Assembly: GCA_945643635.1 (NCBI GenBank) | Contig: CALZFC010000001.1 | Span: 7,787,001-7,851,000, forward strand | DNA: 64,000 nucleotides | Source: Allodiplogaster sudhausi | Taxonomy: Eukaryota > Nematoda > Chromadorea > Rhabditida > Diplogasteridae | Direction of reading: 5' to 3' | Shown: in pieces, positions 23,277 through 38,419 of the stretch | Numbering within the stretch: position 1 is the first letter of the stretch | Layout: each line of letters begins with the position of its first letter | Program-made: the position numbers and the translations under genes | The notes under the pieces: model-generated | The model's database searches: none | What the model was told of the DNA's origin: nothing | Seen by the model: only the letters and a program-made list of their open reading frames with translations

Positions 23277-26200
23277 ATGATAAGAAAAATGGAAAATTAG
23301 ATTTTCTTTAGCGAGCAAAAAATTTGCTCCAACGGAGATCGAACACCGGACCTTGATTTTCCCAGCCAAACGCTGTCGCAATACACCACACTCAACTTGG
23401 AAGAAATGGAATGTACCTTTACTAGCAGATTGTCCGCAGCCTCACCAACGAAGCGTGTAGGATCAGAGGTGCACTCGGGCCCAAATTTTTTGGGCCGGCC
23501 CGGCCCTTCGGGCCCTAAATCTCGGCCCGGCCCGGCCCGCCGTTTTAGGGCCCTGGAATTTTGGGCCCGGCCGGCCCGGGCCGGCCCGCTCCGGCCCGAT
23601 TTTTCTTAACATGTCAGATTCCACCTACTTCTGATACTTTCTTTTATTAGCATCAGTTATTACTGCCAGAAACAATAATAAAAAATTCCTATTCCACTGC
23701 TTTACAAGCGATTTGTGACACATATATTAACCGGGATGTAATAATCAAAAGAGATTAGATTGATTAGTCGAGATTCTTGAGAGAACGGATAATTAGAGAG
23801 TTGAAGACGGATTCCGGGGAAAGACTTTCACCTTTCTCATGGATGAGGTTACGGAGGTCGGAGAATGAGCGTTCTGCAACAGCGGTGGAGGCAGGAATGG
23901 CATACAACTGAAGTACAAGTCGTGAGAGTTGGGGGAAATCAGAATCACGAGCTTGCCATGCCAGAAGGGGATCATCATATTCTTGCCCAACAGAGTCAAT
24001 GAATGTGAAATGTGAGTTCAGATAGGTATCAATTTCGGAAAGGGAGTCAGTTTCAGATTCAGAATCATCATCGTAAGCGGTTCGGGGACGCTTTGAAGCT
24101 TTTGGCAGGGACGACTGAGAAAGAACATTGGAGGAATTTTTTAGGAGGTCTTTTAAATCCCGAACAACTTCCTTCCGCTCATCGTCAGTGGCGAGCAGAC
24201 GAAGCTTCCTTCGTTTCGGGTGCAGGAGGGTGGCAATCCGGTGGAATTTCGTAATGCAAAATAAATGGGAATTTCAAACCTGAAAAAATTCGATGTATTC
24301 TTCGAACTGCTCCAAGATGCATAGCACATCGTCGAATTCTGTGCGCTTCATGTAGAGGGAGTCCAGAGCACGCTTGACGTCCTGATAATATACTGCTAAC
24401 TATTCATGTCAATGCAGAAATACAAAAAAAAAATACAACCTCGGGCAGCTTGTGACGATCTCTGTGACCGAAGAGATCAGCGGCGCATTCTTTGTAAGCT
24501 CTTGTTGACTTTAGCTTAGAAAGCCATCGAGTTTCTACCTCTAGCGGTAGCTTTCTTGAGAGAGACATCCCAAGGGAAGAGCCCCTCACTCCGTTGACAA
24601 CGATCTTCAGATCATCTAGGATCCGCCGACCACTTCGAATAAGAAGAAGATCGTCTGCCGTCAGGTCATTTGCAAAAAGAAGATTCCTTCTATATTTGTA
24701 CGGATTGAAAGTTCTCTTGCATATGTTATTGAGAATGTGACAGATGCAGGAAACTTCTGGAACAACCATGGCTATAACAATATCCAGAAGATAATAAAGC
24801 TAACTTTTGCCGATGTTCACGCGAAGCGCTTTGCTTATGTTGGAACCCTCGTCAGATGCAGCGTACAGAGTGGACAACGTCGCTTCTGATAGTCCAAAGC
24901 CTTCTGCTGCCGACTTGATGTCATCCTACACCTGGACACTGTCCTTCCTCGCAACTTCACATCGCTTCATCGCGGCATGAATACTGTAGTATCGCCTAGA
25001 ATGGGTGAAAAAAAATCTTGAAAAATATACGTTCATCTTAAATACCATTAAAACATCTTAGATATATTACAATGATTATATCAAACACTAACCAATCTCG
25101 AACAATGTGCAGAACGAGTGTTATATAGTCGTCTTTCCTTTTGCCGTAGTCTGCTGACATCGCACCACCGAATTCATCCAAGTGCTGCACAACTTCTGCT
25201 CCTTTGGTAGAGAGCAGCTCGGAATGAAGCTCGTCCAATCTTCTTTTTACGCAAGTCCGCGAAGGAATGATGGTCTCGAAATTGAGATTGCCGACGTGCT
25301 TTCGATTCGCTCTGGAAAACTACACAATGAGACCAATGTAAACAGAAAAATGCAATCTAACCCAATTTCCAGAGCGGCAGAAATAACATCGCGAAATCCA
25401 GAGTCTTCAGAAATGGAGAAGGGCCGCGAGTTTTTCGAAACCCATGTTGCAATGGCCGTTGAAAGCTTACGTTTCTCTTCTAGGGTGCCCGCAACAGATA
25501 CAGTTGAAATGAAGCCGTCAATCGGACCGCTTCGAGAATCTCGAGTGTTCTTCAGCGAACGCCCTCTGGGGCAGTTCTCCAAATGACGACTGAAAGCAGT
25601 TTAAAAAAAAATTAAAATAAAAAGCGCATTAAATCAGAAGAAGCAGAAGAGAAAACAGAACCTTGCGTTCCCTCCAGGAACCATTACAAGATGACATAGA
25701 TTACAAGACAGGAACTGAGTGTTGAAGGCGGAGTGCTCGTTCCCTTCTGGGCTGAAGAACAGCTGTTTGATTGGGTCGTTCGCATCCGCCTTCTTCCGGT
25801 TACGGAAGTACACGTACGCCTTTGCAAACTTCTGCTCGACCTGAGCACGGACCGCAGCTTGAAGCTGCTCCTTCGTGTACGCTTTGTTCCAGAAATCCTT
25901 GCCTGAAGTTATAATATTTCATAATATTACGAACTTTAAAAAAGCGAAATCGTTAAGCAATAGTCAGAGCAACTCACCAAACACTTTTTGCAGAATCTTC
26001 TTATCCGCTTCGCTTATCGAATTCAAGTCGTATTCCGCGCCACTGATGTCACGCATCTCGCTGTTCTACAGCAACTATCCTGTAAACAGATTCATAAAAA
26101 TTCCATCAACAAACGGGACATACAAATACGAGCAGCAATGCGAACATCGATGGAAGGTATTTCATTCCGAAGCGGAATCGAGTCGTTTAATTACTACTGA

Positions 26201-29200
26201 TCTGCTATATTTCGAATGGTCAATTTGAGCAATAAGAGTTCGGTCGGTCATGAGCATGCTCGAATGCATATTTTCGAAAAACGGGCCCAAACGGGCTCAG
26301 GGCCGGGCCCAAGGTTGGGCCCGGCCCGGCCCGGCCCTAGAGGGCCTTGGAAATTTGGGCCCGGCCGGCCCGGGCCGCGTGCAGCTCTGTGGAGGATGAC
26401 GATTCAAGGGGCGCGTCTGGTTAATTTTTGCAAAGCGTAGACCTCCCAACGCACTGCAACGCTTTTCGTTAAAACAAGTTGACAATCTCTGCCATCGACC
26501 TCTCTCTCTTCACTGTCTCTCTCATTCTCTCTCTCTCTTCCTCTCTTTACTGTCTCTCTCATTCTCTCCCTCTCTCTCCCTCTCTTTACTGTCTCTCTCA
26601 TTCTCTCCCTCTCTTTACTGTCTCTCTCTTTCTCTCTCGTTCACACATACTCTCACTCTCCCTTTCTCTCTCTCTATCTCTCGCACTCTTTCAATCTATC
26701 CCCTCCTCTCTTTCTCTGTTGTTCTCTCTCTCTCTCTCTCTCTCTCGTTCAATATATCTCTCTCAGTCTTGTTTTATCTCTCTCCTTCTCCCCCTCTATC
26801 TCCTCTTATTTCGATCTTCTTCATTCCATGAGATAACTGTTTCGGGTCCGGATAGAAAAGGTAGATTCTTCCATTCTCAAGTTGGTTGTGGTGTATTGCG
26901 ATAGCGTTTGGCTGGGAATCTCAAGGTCCGGTGTTCGATGCTCTGCGGGTTTTTTGCTCGCTAAAGAAAATCTTATTTTCCATTATTCTTATCATTTATA
27001 CCCAAATATGATAAGTAACTCACGCAAAACAAAGGTAAAAACTCAAACAAAATAAGAAGCGCTTAGAAAATTTTGCTCTAATTTGTTGTTTGTAGTTTGG
27101 CTGCTGGATTCAGCCAGCTGCTTTCTCAGCCGAACACCTCGTAAAAAATTCCGCTAAACAGCGTAGCATTGAAAAATTGTCAGATCTTTGTCATTTCGGC
27201 ATATTTTGAAAAACGGTTTTTCTAGGGTGACGCGCAATGAAAAAAGACATAAAACCCTCCGACGAAATCGCACGGCATGTCCTCAGCACTTCGCAATTCC
27301 AGTTTGAATTATTTAAATTAATTTAATTAATCGGATTAATTTCGGACCCAACAATGTTGGACGGTACTGTATGTGTATGATGTGTATGTATATATTTTAT
27401 CTGTATTTCTAGCTATGTATGTACATATGTGTATCTGCTAGATCAGTATCTTTCACATGTGACAATTTGTCTGTCTTTCAAAGTTGTCATCTCTGGAATG
27501 AAGTCTGCTGTTGTCATGCATTAGTTTGTGTTGTTCTCTTCTTGTCTGTTAGATGACGCTCAGCTCCCTTCGTCATTTGCTATTTCAGCACTTGCTCTCC
27601 TTTTCTGTTGTTGCATGCACACATACGTATGTATATGTATATATGTATATATATTCGATCTTTTCTTTTCTTTCCTATTCAAGTTATCATAATTCTAATT
27701 GTCTTTTGGCATCTTTCCCTTGCTCAGTGTCGAGCTGTATGCCATGCGCCTTTCTTTTTTGTTTCAAGTGATCTTCTCAGTCCGCGACTTCTCTGCGCCT
27801 TTCCTTTACAGTCTCCTCAGTACAACTAGTCATATGTATGTTTGTACGTGTCGACCAGTTAGGGCATTTTATTATTGATGTGAATGGTTTTCCACCTTTT
27901 TTTTTACTTTTTTTTTCCTCTTGAGAACAACGACGTGGAAGTTGAAGAGAGTATGAGTAGAAGTGAAACTGAAACTGTGGGAGTTGCATATATATTTTTT
28001 TAAATTATTATTTATATGTAATTCTATATGTTAAAGGAGAATTTCGTGGTATAGTCTGTATCGTGACTGTGGGTGTCTTTAGGTGCGACTGCACACGCAG
28101 CTGGCCGAGCAGGGAGGCCTGCCCTACGGCTATGGAGACCACTCGCCCATCGCCTATCTCACTCCCGTCGACGTCCCCCTTTCTTCTCCCTTTGTTAATC
28201 GTCAGTATTCTCTCTTTCTCTCTTTCTCCCTTCCACTCTTTCTGCCTTCAGCCTTCACACGCCTTTCTTCTCTTTTATTTAGTTAAACTTTCTAACCATA
28301 AGAGCTAAATGACAATCAGCTCGATCTCATGAAGAACATAATAATTTATTGGTGTGCGAAGGCAAATGGAAGAGTTGAATGCATAATTTGCAGCGGGCGC
28401 CTTTGAAGTGACAACGGCGACACTTTCCATGTTCAGTAGCGGAGGGGATGGAGGAGGCGCAGCCGGCTGCCCACCCCCTCCGTACTCCCAGCCGGCCCAT
28501 GCCTTGGGGGAAGGCCAATATGAAGACGCCGGCTGTCACTCTGCGCACCATCCGACACACCACCGTCACGGGGGAGGATACGAGATGGTCGGAGTGGTCG
28601 CGCCTGTGTCCGGCGCCGTCCCAGGAGAAGATTTCCCATCACCTCAGGTTTGAGAGAGAGAGAGGGAGGAGAGAGACAGAGGAGAGAGAGACAGAGAGAG
28701 AGAGAGGAGAGAGGAGAGAGTGAGAGGATAGAGCGAGAAGAGAGAGAGGATGAGTTGATGTAGTAGATGAATGCGCCCCCTTCAGATGCCCTTGTCAGAC
28801 GACGCTCATTTCGCGGCCGAGATCGAGCACTGCTACTCGATCACGTTCAATCCACTCAGCAAGAGGGAATCTACCCTCTTATACGACATCTGTTCAAGGG
28901 CATGGTCAGCATCTCTTGAAGAAAGAGAGAACAAGGGAGCCATCATTGCCATACCATAGAGTACCCCTTTTTTTGTCTCAGTGGTTCCCTCACTTCTTCC
29001 TCTCTCTCGCTCGCCATTTGTTCTTTTCCCACTCTGCATCCGCCGCAAGTAGAAAGCTAAGAGAGCATGCTCAACCAAAAGCCTGTCTACATCGAGCAAG
29101 CAACGTCAACGGCCCTTGTTCAAATAGATCTGGCAAGGATACGGTAGTCATCTGCGTGAATGAAGAAGATATTTTTAACAATGATGATGGAATTTGTTGA

Positions 29201-30119
29201 GGAGTAATTCTTTTTAAAAAAAGTTGCATTTAGGATCGGCTTCAAATGTGGGCGACACTGGCAGCCGAGTTCACTTCTGTCGTCCAGACTACCACTGAAT
29301 TCGCCAAGATGGTTCGGTCTTTTATTATCAAGCATTTACTCTCCAGTAACTGTGCAGGCATGATGAGTATGCTCTGTTCAGTGAATCTGTGAACTGTGCC
29401 AACTGAAGAAGTCTAATGTGGTGTGCAGATTCGGCCATTCCGCGACGCGTCTCTGCGAGAGCAGCTCGCGATGCTCAAGGCGTCGGCCTTCCAGCTGGCG
29501 ATGCTCAACTGTGCCGACACCTTCGACGAGTCCTCCGAGACTGTCCAGCTCGGCCGGCTCACACTCAACATGAATCAGCTCACGCGTGACACCGTGCTTG
29601 AGAGGAGTCTCCTTGAGCGGGTTTCTTTCTCACTATTCTTGACTTTTGAGTAGTTTTGATATTTCTTATGAACGTCTAGTTAAATTACTCCTCTACACAT
29701 TACATTTACCAGGTAATATCAATTGTTCAGGCTCTGCTGTCAATCCAAGAAGTGCACCGGCTTCGCCTGACTGTCAGAGAGACGGCCATGCTCGCCTGTT
29801 CCTTCCTGCTCGAGAAGGTTTATATGTCTTTTTTTCTATTTCATAACTATGATTCAGTAATCGCAGTCAAAATATTCTTAGTAATTGCCATTTCTTGCAG
29901 CTGCACGCATACCGCGGTCCGTTTGCGTCGTACTTTCACGCTCTCCTGCACACTCCTCGTCTTCTCCCGTCTTCTCACACCACTCTCTTCGAAGTGGCAC
30001 AACGCATATATGACGTTGCTGACTTGCACAACGAGCTGCTCACTCATCTCAGAGACAAAATCCCTCGTGCTAACGAACGCCTCCCCGCTCTCTACAAGGA
30101 ACTCTATTCACTAGAGTAA
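22580..30119 (+). CDS. nhr-23: Nuclear hormone receptor, NHR-23/ROR (NR1F) type
   Basis: Transcription factor of the DHR3/ROR family; in C. elegans nhr-23 drives moulting and spermatogenesis. Exon 22580-22792 encodes the second zinc finger (C-x5-C-x9-C-x2-C in [27 protein letters not shown]) and the extension [19 protein letters not shown]. After a 5.3-kb intron filled by transposons come 28083-28200, 28394-28647 (Gly/His-rich hinge), 28786-28904 ([20 protein letters not shown]), 29234-29311 ([20 protein letters not shown]), 29429-29620, 29731-29817 and 29901-30119, ending [12 protein letters not shown], like ROR's PPLYKELF. Phases agree except between 28904 and 29234, where a short exon is missing from my model. 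The first zinc-finger exon was not found upstream in the palindrome arm, so the 5' end is absent, distant or misassembled. Confidence 0.85.
23334..23393 (-). ncRNA. tRNA-like module in the left TIR
   Basis: Minus strand: GTGGTGTATTGCGACAGCG, then GTTTGGCTGGGAAAATCAAG, then GTCCGGTGTTCGATCTCC. Order and spacing follow a tRNA (A box/D-arm, anticodon region, B box GTTCGANNC with one mismatch). It lies inside a transposon TIR and lacks a paired acceptor stem. Confidence 0.6.
23464..26389 (-). mobile_element. hAT transposon
   Basis: 2926 bp. Ends are CAGAGGTGCACTCGGGCC and, complemented, CAGAGCTGCACGCGGCCC. The 8-bp target site is TGTAGGAT (23456-23463) versus TGGAGGAT (26390-26397), one mismatch. 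GGCCCGGCCC-rich subterminal blocks resemble those of the MITE at 7797-8262. It encodes a transposase on the minus strand and is nested inside the Tc-like element. Confidence 0.92.
23793..26056 (-). pseudogene. hAT transposase with one in-frame stop
   Basis: Multi-exon hAT-superfamily transposase. From the N-terminus: exon 25978-26056 ([20 protein letters not shown]); 25662-25902, ending in a BED-type finger ([16 protein letters not shown]); 25362-25589, completing it (RHLENCPRG) and including [20 protein letters not shown]; about 25095-25318; then the RNase-H-fold region with [11 protein letters not shown]; 24404-24769 with [12 protein letters not shown] and [10 protein letters not shown]; about 24276-24382; and a C-terminal hAT dimerisation domain ([35 protein letters not shown]) ending at 23793. 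A TAG at 24926-24928 interrupts otherwise continuous coding ([21 protein letters not shown]), so this copy is probably inactive unless that codon is spliced out. Confidence 0.87.
26490..26835. repeat. Long imperfect CT tract
   Basis: About 340 bp of CTCT with CTTTACTGTCTCTCT repeats, inside the Tc-like element and 5' of its right tRNA-like module. Long Ser/Leu ORFs here are artefacts. Confidence 0.9.
26884..26945 (+). ncRNA. tRNA-like module in the right TIR
   Basis: GGTTGTGGTGTATTGCGATA, then GCGTTTGGCTGGGAATCTCA, then AGGTCCGGTGTTCGATGC. The B box GTTCGATGC fits GWTCRANNC exactly. It is the same module as 23334-23393, pointing outward toward the element end. Confidence 0.65.
28649..28752. 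repeat. GA microsatellite in a nuclear-receptor intron
   Basis: (GA)n with scattered interruptions, filling most of the 138-bp intron between exons ending 28647 and starting 28786. Confidence 0.85.
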
Positions 30120-30687
30120 GACAATCCCCGCTCTCTACCGAGAACTCACAATCCCAGCTCTCTACCGGGAACTCGCTTCCACACTCCGCTACAGCATACT
30201 CCGTTTGTAATTCTATTGGACCGTGCTTCCTTCTAGCTATTATTCATTAATTAATTTACGCAAGCCTAATACCATAAATCGTTTTTGGAGCGCCATGTTT
30301 AGTTTTCTGCCAACTTCTCTCCCGACTAACGAGTACTCTCCTCGGGCCTTGCACTTTTTTCCCGAATGTCTCTTCCGCACGTTATCCCGAGATCATAAGT
30401 GATGTGACTTATCTTTCCTTTTATGCCTTTCATCAGACTCTATCACACCATTCAATCTACCTCGTTAGCACTTTCCTCCCATGCTCTTTCCATTTTCGCT
30501 ATAATTTTGTGATGTCTATTACTTTCCCAAGCCGATCTTTGATCTTTATTGCCTCCTCATAACCTTTGTACTGTCGCCAGAGGGCGCAATAAGAACTAGG
30601 CAAAAAGGAAAAGTATATTGAGCACGCTTTATCATAGAACGCATAGCGGGCAGAGAAGCAGAGTTAGACGGGAAGAGTAGGAACTCT
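30120..30687. other. 3' region between nuclear receptor and MSP copy 2
   Basis: Begins with a degenerate repeat of the last coding segment: CCCCGCTCTCTACAAGGAACTC in the gene is followed by CCCGCTCTCTACCGAGAACTC (30128) and CCCAGCTCTCTACCGGGAACTC (30153), two decayed tandem copies after the stop. No other gene seen. Confidence 0.55.
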
Positions 30688-31260
30688 TCAAGGGTTGTAC
30701 TCGATGGGGAGGTTCTTGCGGCGGACCATGCCGTCGCCCTGGAACCACTCGCGGCGGAACTGCTTGGCAGCGCCGTCCGGGGTGTTGGTCCACTCGATGG
30801 TGATGCGGTCGTTGTTCGTGTCCTCCTGAAAATTATTTTAGATTGTAAAAGAGAATATCCTGAAGTAAACTGGATTGGTAGAATTCGAGAAAAGAAGATC
30901 GTCAGCACCTGCCCATAGGCGAAGGCGTCGCAAGAGACAGCAACGAGGACGGGCTCCTTGGGGTCGAGTACTCCGCTGGCCGGGTCGACACCGAGGCGCT
31001 TCATGTTGGTGGTCTTGAAGGCCCAGCCGATGCGGCGGGCAGAGCTGTTGATCACCTGTAATTGAACGATTAAGTTAATACAACATTATTTAAAAAAAAA
31101 ACAATAAATAAATATATTTCTTGAAAATCTTGCAAAACAAGTCACGTGAATGAAGGCAAACCTTGATGTGGTAGGTGTGCTTGTCGTCGTAGGGCGCGTT
31201 GAAGACGACCTTAGCGTTGGGCTGAGTGGCGATATCGCCGGGAGCAAGAGACTGGTCCAT
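30688..31260 (-). CDS. msp: Major sperm protein, copy 2
   Basis: Exons 31162-31260, 30909-31055 and 30688-30825 give a 127-residue MSP. It starts [14 protein letters not shown], whereas the other four copies start MAQ; the remainder matches the common sequence, including [20 protein letters not shown] and the terminal IEYNP. It is head-to-head with copy 3, separated by 537 bp that hold two TATA-type promoters. Role as for copy 1. Confidence 0.95.
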
Positions 31261-31337
31261 GGAGGAGGAGAAGGGAAGTGGAGAAGCGAGCAGAGAAGCA
31301 CAGTCAACGACTGATAGAAATGCCTCTGGCAAGCCCT

Positions 31338-31344
31338 TTTTATA
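31338..31344 (-). promoter_or_regulatory. TATA box of MSP copy 2
   Basis: Minus-strand TATAAAA about 80 bp before the ATG, followed by AGGGCTTGCCAGAGGCATTT, the shared MSP leader. Confidence 0.6.
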
Positions 31345-31708
31345 TGATTTTTCAGCTGAAAAATTTTAATTTTGCACAAAGTGCAACGAAATGCTTATGA
31401 AAATTCTTACATCTTCCAGAATATCACAAAGGCGAGATCAAAGTACAATATTTAAGTGCGCAAAATTAGTTAGATTCGAAGTTTTCTATGAGAAGTTTTA
31501 GCAGTTTGTATACCATTCCGTGATATTGTGAAATATCCACATATTTTGTCTAAAATTTCCTTGCACTCTAGCCGACATTTTCGTGAGTTTTCACACATAA
31601 TTTTGTACTTTGATCTCTGCTTTGTCATATTCTGGAAGATGCATGAATTTTCATAGGCATTTCAACGCCCTTTTGTGATAAATGAAAATTTTGCAGCTGG
31701 TAAAATCA

Positions 31709-31715
31709 TATAAAA
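31709..31715 (+). promoter_or_regulatory. TATA box of MSP copy 3
   Basis: TATAAAA in CATATAAAAGGGGCTTGC, 83 bp before the ATG. Upstream (31540-31640) is the same block as upstream of copy 1, including TTTGATCTCTGCTTTGTCAT, the complement of the GATCAAAG region there. Confidence 0.65.
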
Positions 31716-31797
31716 GGGGCTTGCAAGAGGCACTGCCATCAGTCGTTGACTGTGCTTCTCTGCTCTCCTCTCCACTTCTCTTCTCCTCCTCCAAGGC

Positions 31798-32395
31798 ATG
31801 GCCCAGTCCCTTGCTCCCGGCGACATCGCCACTCAACCCAACGCCAAGGTCGTCTTCAACGCGCCCTACGACGACAAGCACACCTACCACATCAAGGTTT
31901 GACTTTATTAATGTAGCCTTGTTAAGCAGATTATCTAAAAACATATTTATTTATAATTATTTAAAATAACAACGTTGAGTTAACTTAATTATTTAATTAC
32001 AGGTGATCAACAGCTCTGCCCGTCGCATCGGCTGGGCCTTCAAGACCACGAACATGAAGCGTCTCGGTGTCGACCCGGCCAGCGGAGTCCTTGACCCCAA
32101 GGAGCCCGTCCTCGTTGCTGTCTCCTGCGATGCCTTCGCCTATGGGCAGGTGCTGCAGATATTCTTTAATTACCAGAATAAATCTTCAATGCTTTTCAGA
32201 CCATCTTTATAAAGTTGTTTAAATTATTCACCTTATTGTTAGAAACATAATTTGCAGGAGGACACAAACAACGACCGCATCACGATCGAGTGGACCAACA
32301 CCCCGGACGGCGCAGCCAAGCAGTTCCGCCGCGAGTGGTTCCAGGGCGACGGCATGGTCCGCCGCAAGAACCTCCCCATCGAGTACAACCCCTGA
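31798..32395 (+). CDS. msp: Major sperm protein, copy 3
   Basis: Exons 31798-31896, 32003-32149 and 32258-32395; 127 residues, [20 protein letters not shown] to [11 protein letters not shown]. It matches the common sequence of the group (GV at the position where copy 1 has RV, REWFQ where copy 5 has RKWFQ). Divergent from copy 2. Confidence 0.96.
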
Positions 32396-32744
32396 AGGGT
32401 CCCTCATGCGCCTTTTTACTCTCTATTCTCGCCCACCCTCTTCATCATATATTACCCTTTCCCACCGGCAGATAAAACGTATAAGATGTAAATATATGCA
32501 GCGTTCACAGTCAAACTGCATTATGATGGATCAATAACTACGTGTTCAAAAGTAAAAATATGTAAACAGAATCCTCTCTCTTATCTTTAGACAAAACAGG
32601 GCATTACTGCATTGAGAGTTGAGTACAACTCGAATAAAATTAAATTTATTAGTCATTTTCAGCAGAATTAAATACGAACCAGAAGTAGTGAAGTCTCTGA
32701 TTAAAAGTATTACTCATTTTCAGAAGAATAATGTCATTCTCATG

Positions 32745-32846
32745 GTCAGCAGTATGGCGGAGACCCCTCTCGAGTGACAATCTTCGGAGAGGCGGCTGCG
32801 CAGTTTTCGCCCTTTTCGCTATCGCCATTGGCACGGGGTCGTTGCT
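32745..32846 (+). pseudogene. Carboxylesterase nucleophile-exon relic
   Basis: Reads QYGGDPSRVTIFGEAAAQ then FSLSPLARG, matching the exon at 35718-35847 ([18 protein letters not shown]). The catalytic Ser of GESAGG is replaced (GEAAAQ), about 12 bases of the exon are missing or altered, and there are no neighbouring exons. It is a dead duplicate 3 kb upstream of the intact gene. Confidence 0.8.
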
Positions 32847-32849
32847 TCG

Positions 32850-34665
32850 TGTTCGATCAAATGCTAGCCATTGTGCCCCCACTCTCTCCATTGCAAGAAC
32901 ACAAGAAGAACACCATCAGGGTACATAAAGAAACGCTCACAGAACAAAAAAAAGAGTCTTCATCAAAAATAGTCTCTCTCGCAATGGCTCATATGGCTGA
33001 TAACAAATAGGAAATGATGATTAGCCAGTGTTAATCCATTAGAACACGGCTTGCTTTCCATTGAATGTTTTTTGCACAATTTTAGGATTAGGCAATCCAA
33101 AACGATTAGAGATGGAGGAGATAAGAAAGAGTCATATGACAACTTTGATTGTCTTTAAACCATTGTAGCTTATTGTCAGTCGCGTTATTTGCTTGCTGAT
33201 AAAAGTGAAAGAGGGGGAAAGGGCAACCTCTTTGATTCTAATGAATGGGAGATATGCAGTGACCACCCAAAATTTTTTTTGTATAATCCTATAGCATTGT
33301 AAAGTGTTGAAATTGCGTTTTAGAAGTTTTTTTTTCCAGATTTTTTGCAGTTACGGAATCTCCCCAAGAATAGGCGCCACTTAATGGATGAGTAGTATTT
33401 CGTCCTTTTACTTTTCTCGCTTCTATCTTCACATGGCTCTCAAGACTTTTCTTACAAGATTCCCATATCACACTCAGACCTGTCCACACTCGCTCTTCTT
33501 GTCTCGCATTCAATCACATCCTTCTCTCTGCTTCTCTCTCTCTCTACCACTGTTTGGCCTAACGCGCCACATTTGTACCTAAAACGTCCTTTGCTTTCCA
33601 CTTACTAGTTTACTGAGCTCCGCATCATTTCTCCCTCTTTTCACTTTCTTCAGTATCTTCGTTCTAAAATATTTTCGATACTCTAATGCATATTCTCATT
33701 CCTTTTTATTCTTCCTCCTACATTTCACTTAATTCAGAAATGCGTTTCGTTTGGGGTCAATGCGAATGTAGCAAACAATTGATACAATTTCGGTTTCGGT
33801 CTTGATTACAAGTGGAAAGGTTTAGTAGAACCCTTTTCTTTAGCTATGAGACGAACGCGCTATGATTGGTTCTCTACAACCCCTGGGGCCCGAGATAAAG
33901 GCCCCTCAAATGTCCTCCTTTCGTCCACCACCTGGGTCTCTTATTGTTAGATAGGTCAAAATTTTACAAGTTTTTGACTATCAAAAGATCAGAGCCTTCC
34001 AAGAGTTCGTGTGGCCTAGAGACGCTATATAAAAGTTATACACTATTGCCATTCCAGAATCCTAGCCAGGGTCCCAATGTTCGGATCGGTATCTCCCTGT
34101 ATGTATAGGGAAGGGAACTTGCTAGCATTATTTACCATTGACTCGAGGTGCGCCACTGTTTTCGATGTTTTTCAAGCTTTCAGAGCACATTTTTTTTGTT
34201 CAACTTAATGATTACTTAGTATTTGATTATTGGGAACGCAGGAATAAACACAAAAAAGCGAAGTTGCGAGAAAAGAAACCATTCTTTTTGACAATGACAA
34301 ACTTTTTTAAAGTTCTGTCCGATAAGTCATAGCAGACAGAGTAGTAGTAGGATTTGAAATGCCTGAGATCACAATGAACAATAAACGGAGCAGAAAGATG
34401 GCCGCCTCCGTTCTGGCTGATTTTCCAACACTCATTGTAGTATTGTGTTTTGCTGCCAAGCAACAAATCGCATTCTTCTGAAATTCATTCAATTAGTTAT
34501 CCAGAAAACTCAAGTAATGTCCATTGCGTGTATCTAGATATATTTGCAGCATTGAATGCTTCTTCTGTATCTACTAGCTGCACTTCATTGCTCATATGGG
34601 TTACAGGTTAAATTTAATCAAATTTTATATTTATATAAATATAAATCTTTAAATAAGTTTCACAG
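32850..34665. other. Gene-free interval upstream of the esterase
   Basis: No supported exon, element or RNA gene. The missing signal-peptide exon of the esterase probably lies in its last few hundred bases, but I could not identify it. Confidence 0.5.

Positions 34666-38419
<3,754 letters not shown>

Larger units (their letters stand above)
22903..27369. mobile_element. Tc/mariner-like element with ~500-bp TIRs, hAT nested inside
   Basis: Starts CAGTACCGTCCAACATTGTT and ends with its complement. TA is duplicated at 22901-22902 and 27370-27371. The inverted ends extend about 500 bp (22903-23415 and 26860-27369). Without the nested hAT it would be about 1.5 kb with no transposase, so it is non-autonomous. 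The TIR family is shared with 40609-41413. Each TIR carries a tRNA-like module. It lies in an intron of the nuclear receptor. Confidence 0.92.

Noticed and set aside
32745..32928. A second esterase gene
   Set aside because: Only one damaged exon is present and the catalytic Ser is lost.
34227..34492. Overlapping ORFs upstream of the esterase
   Set aside because: No splice-consistent continuation, no recognised motif, and open in competing frames.
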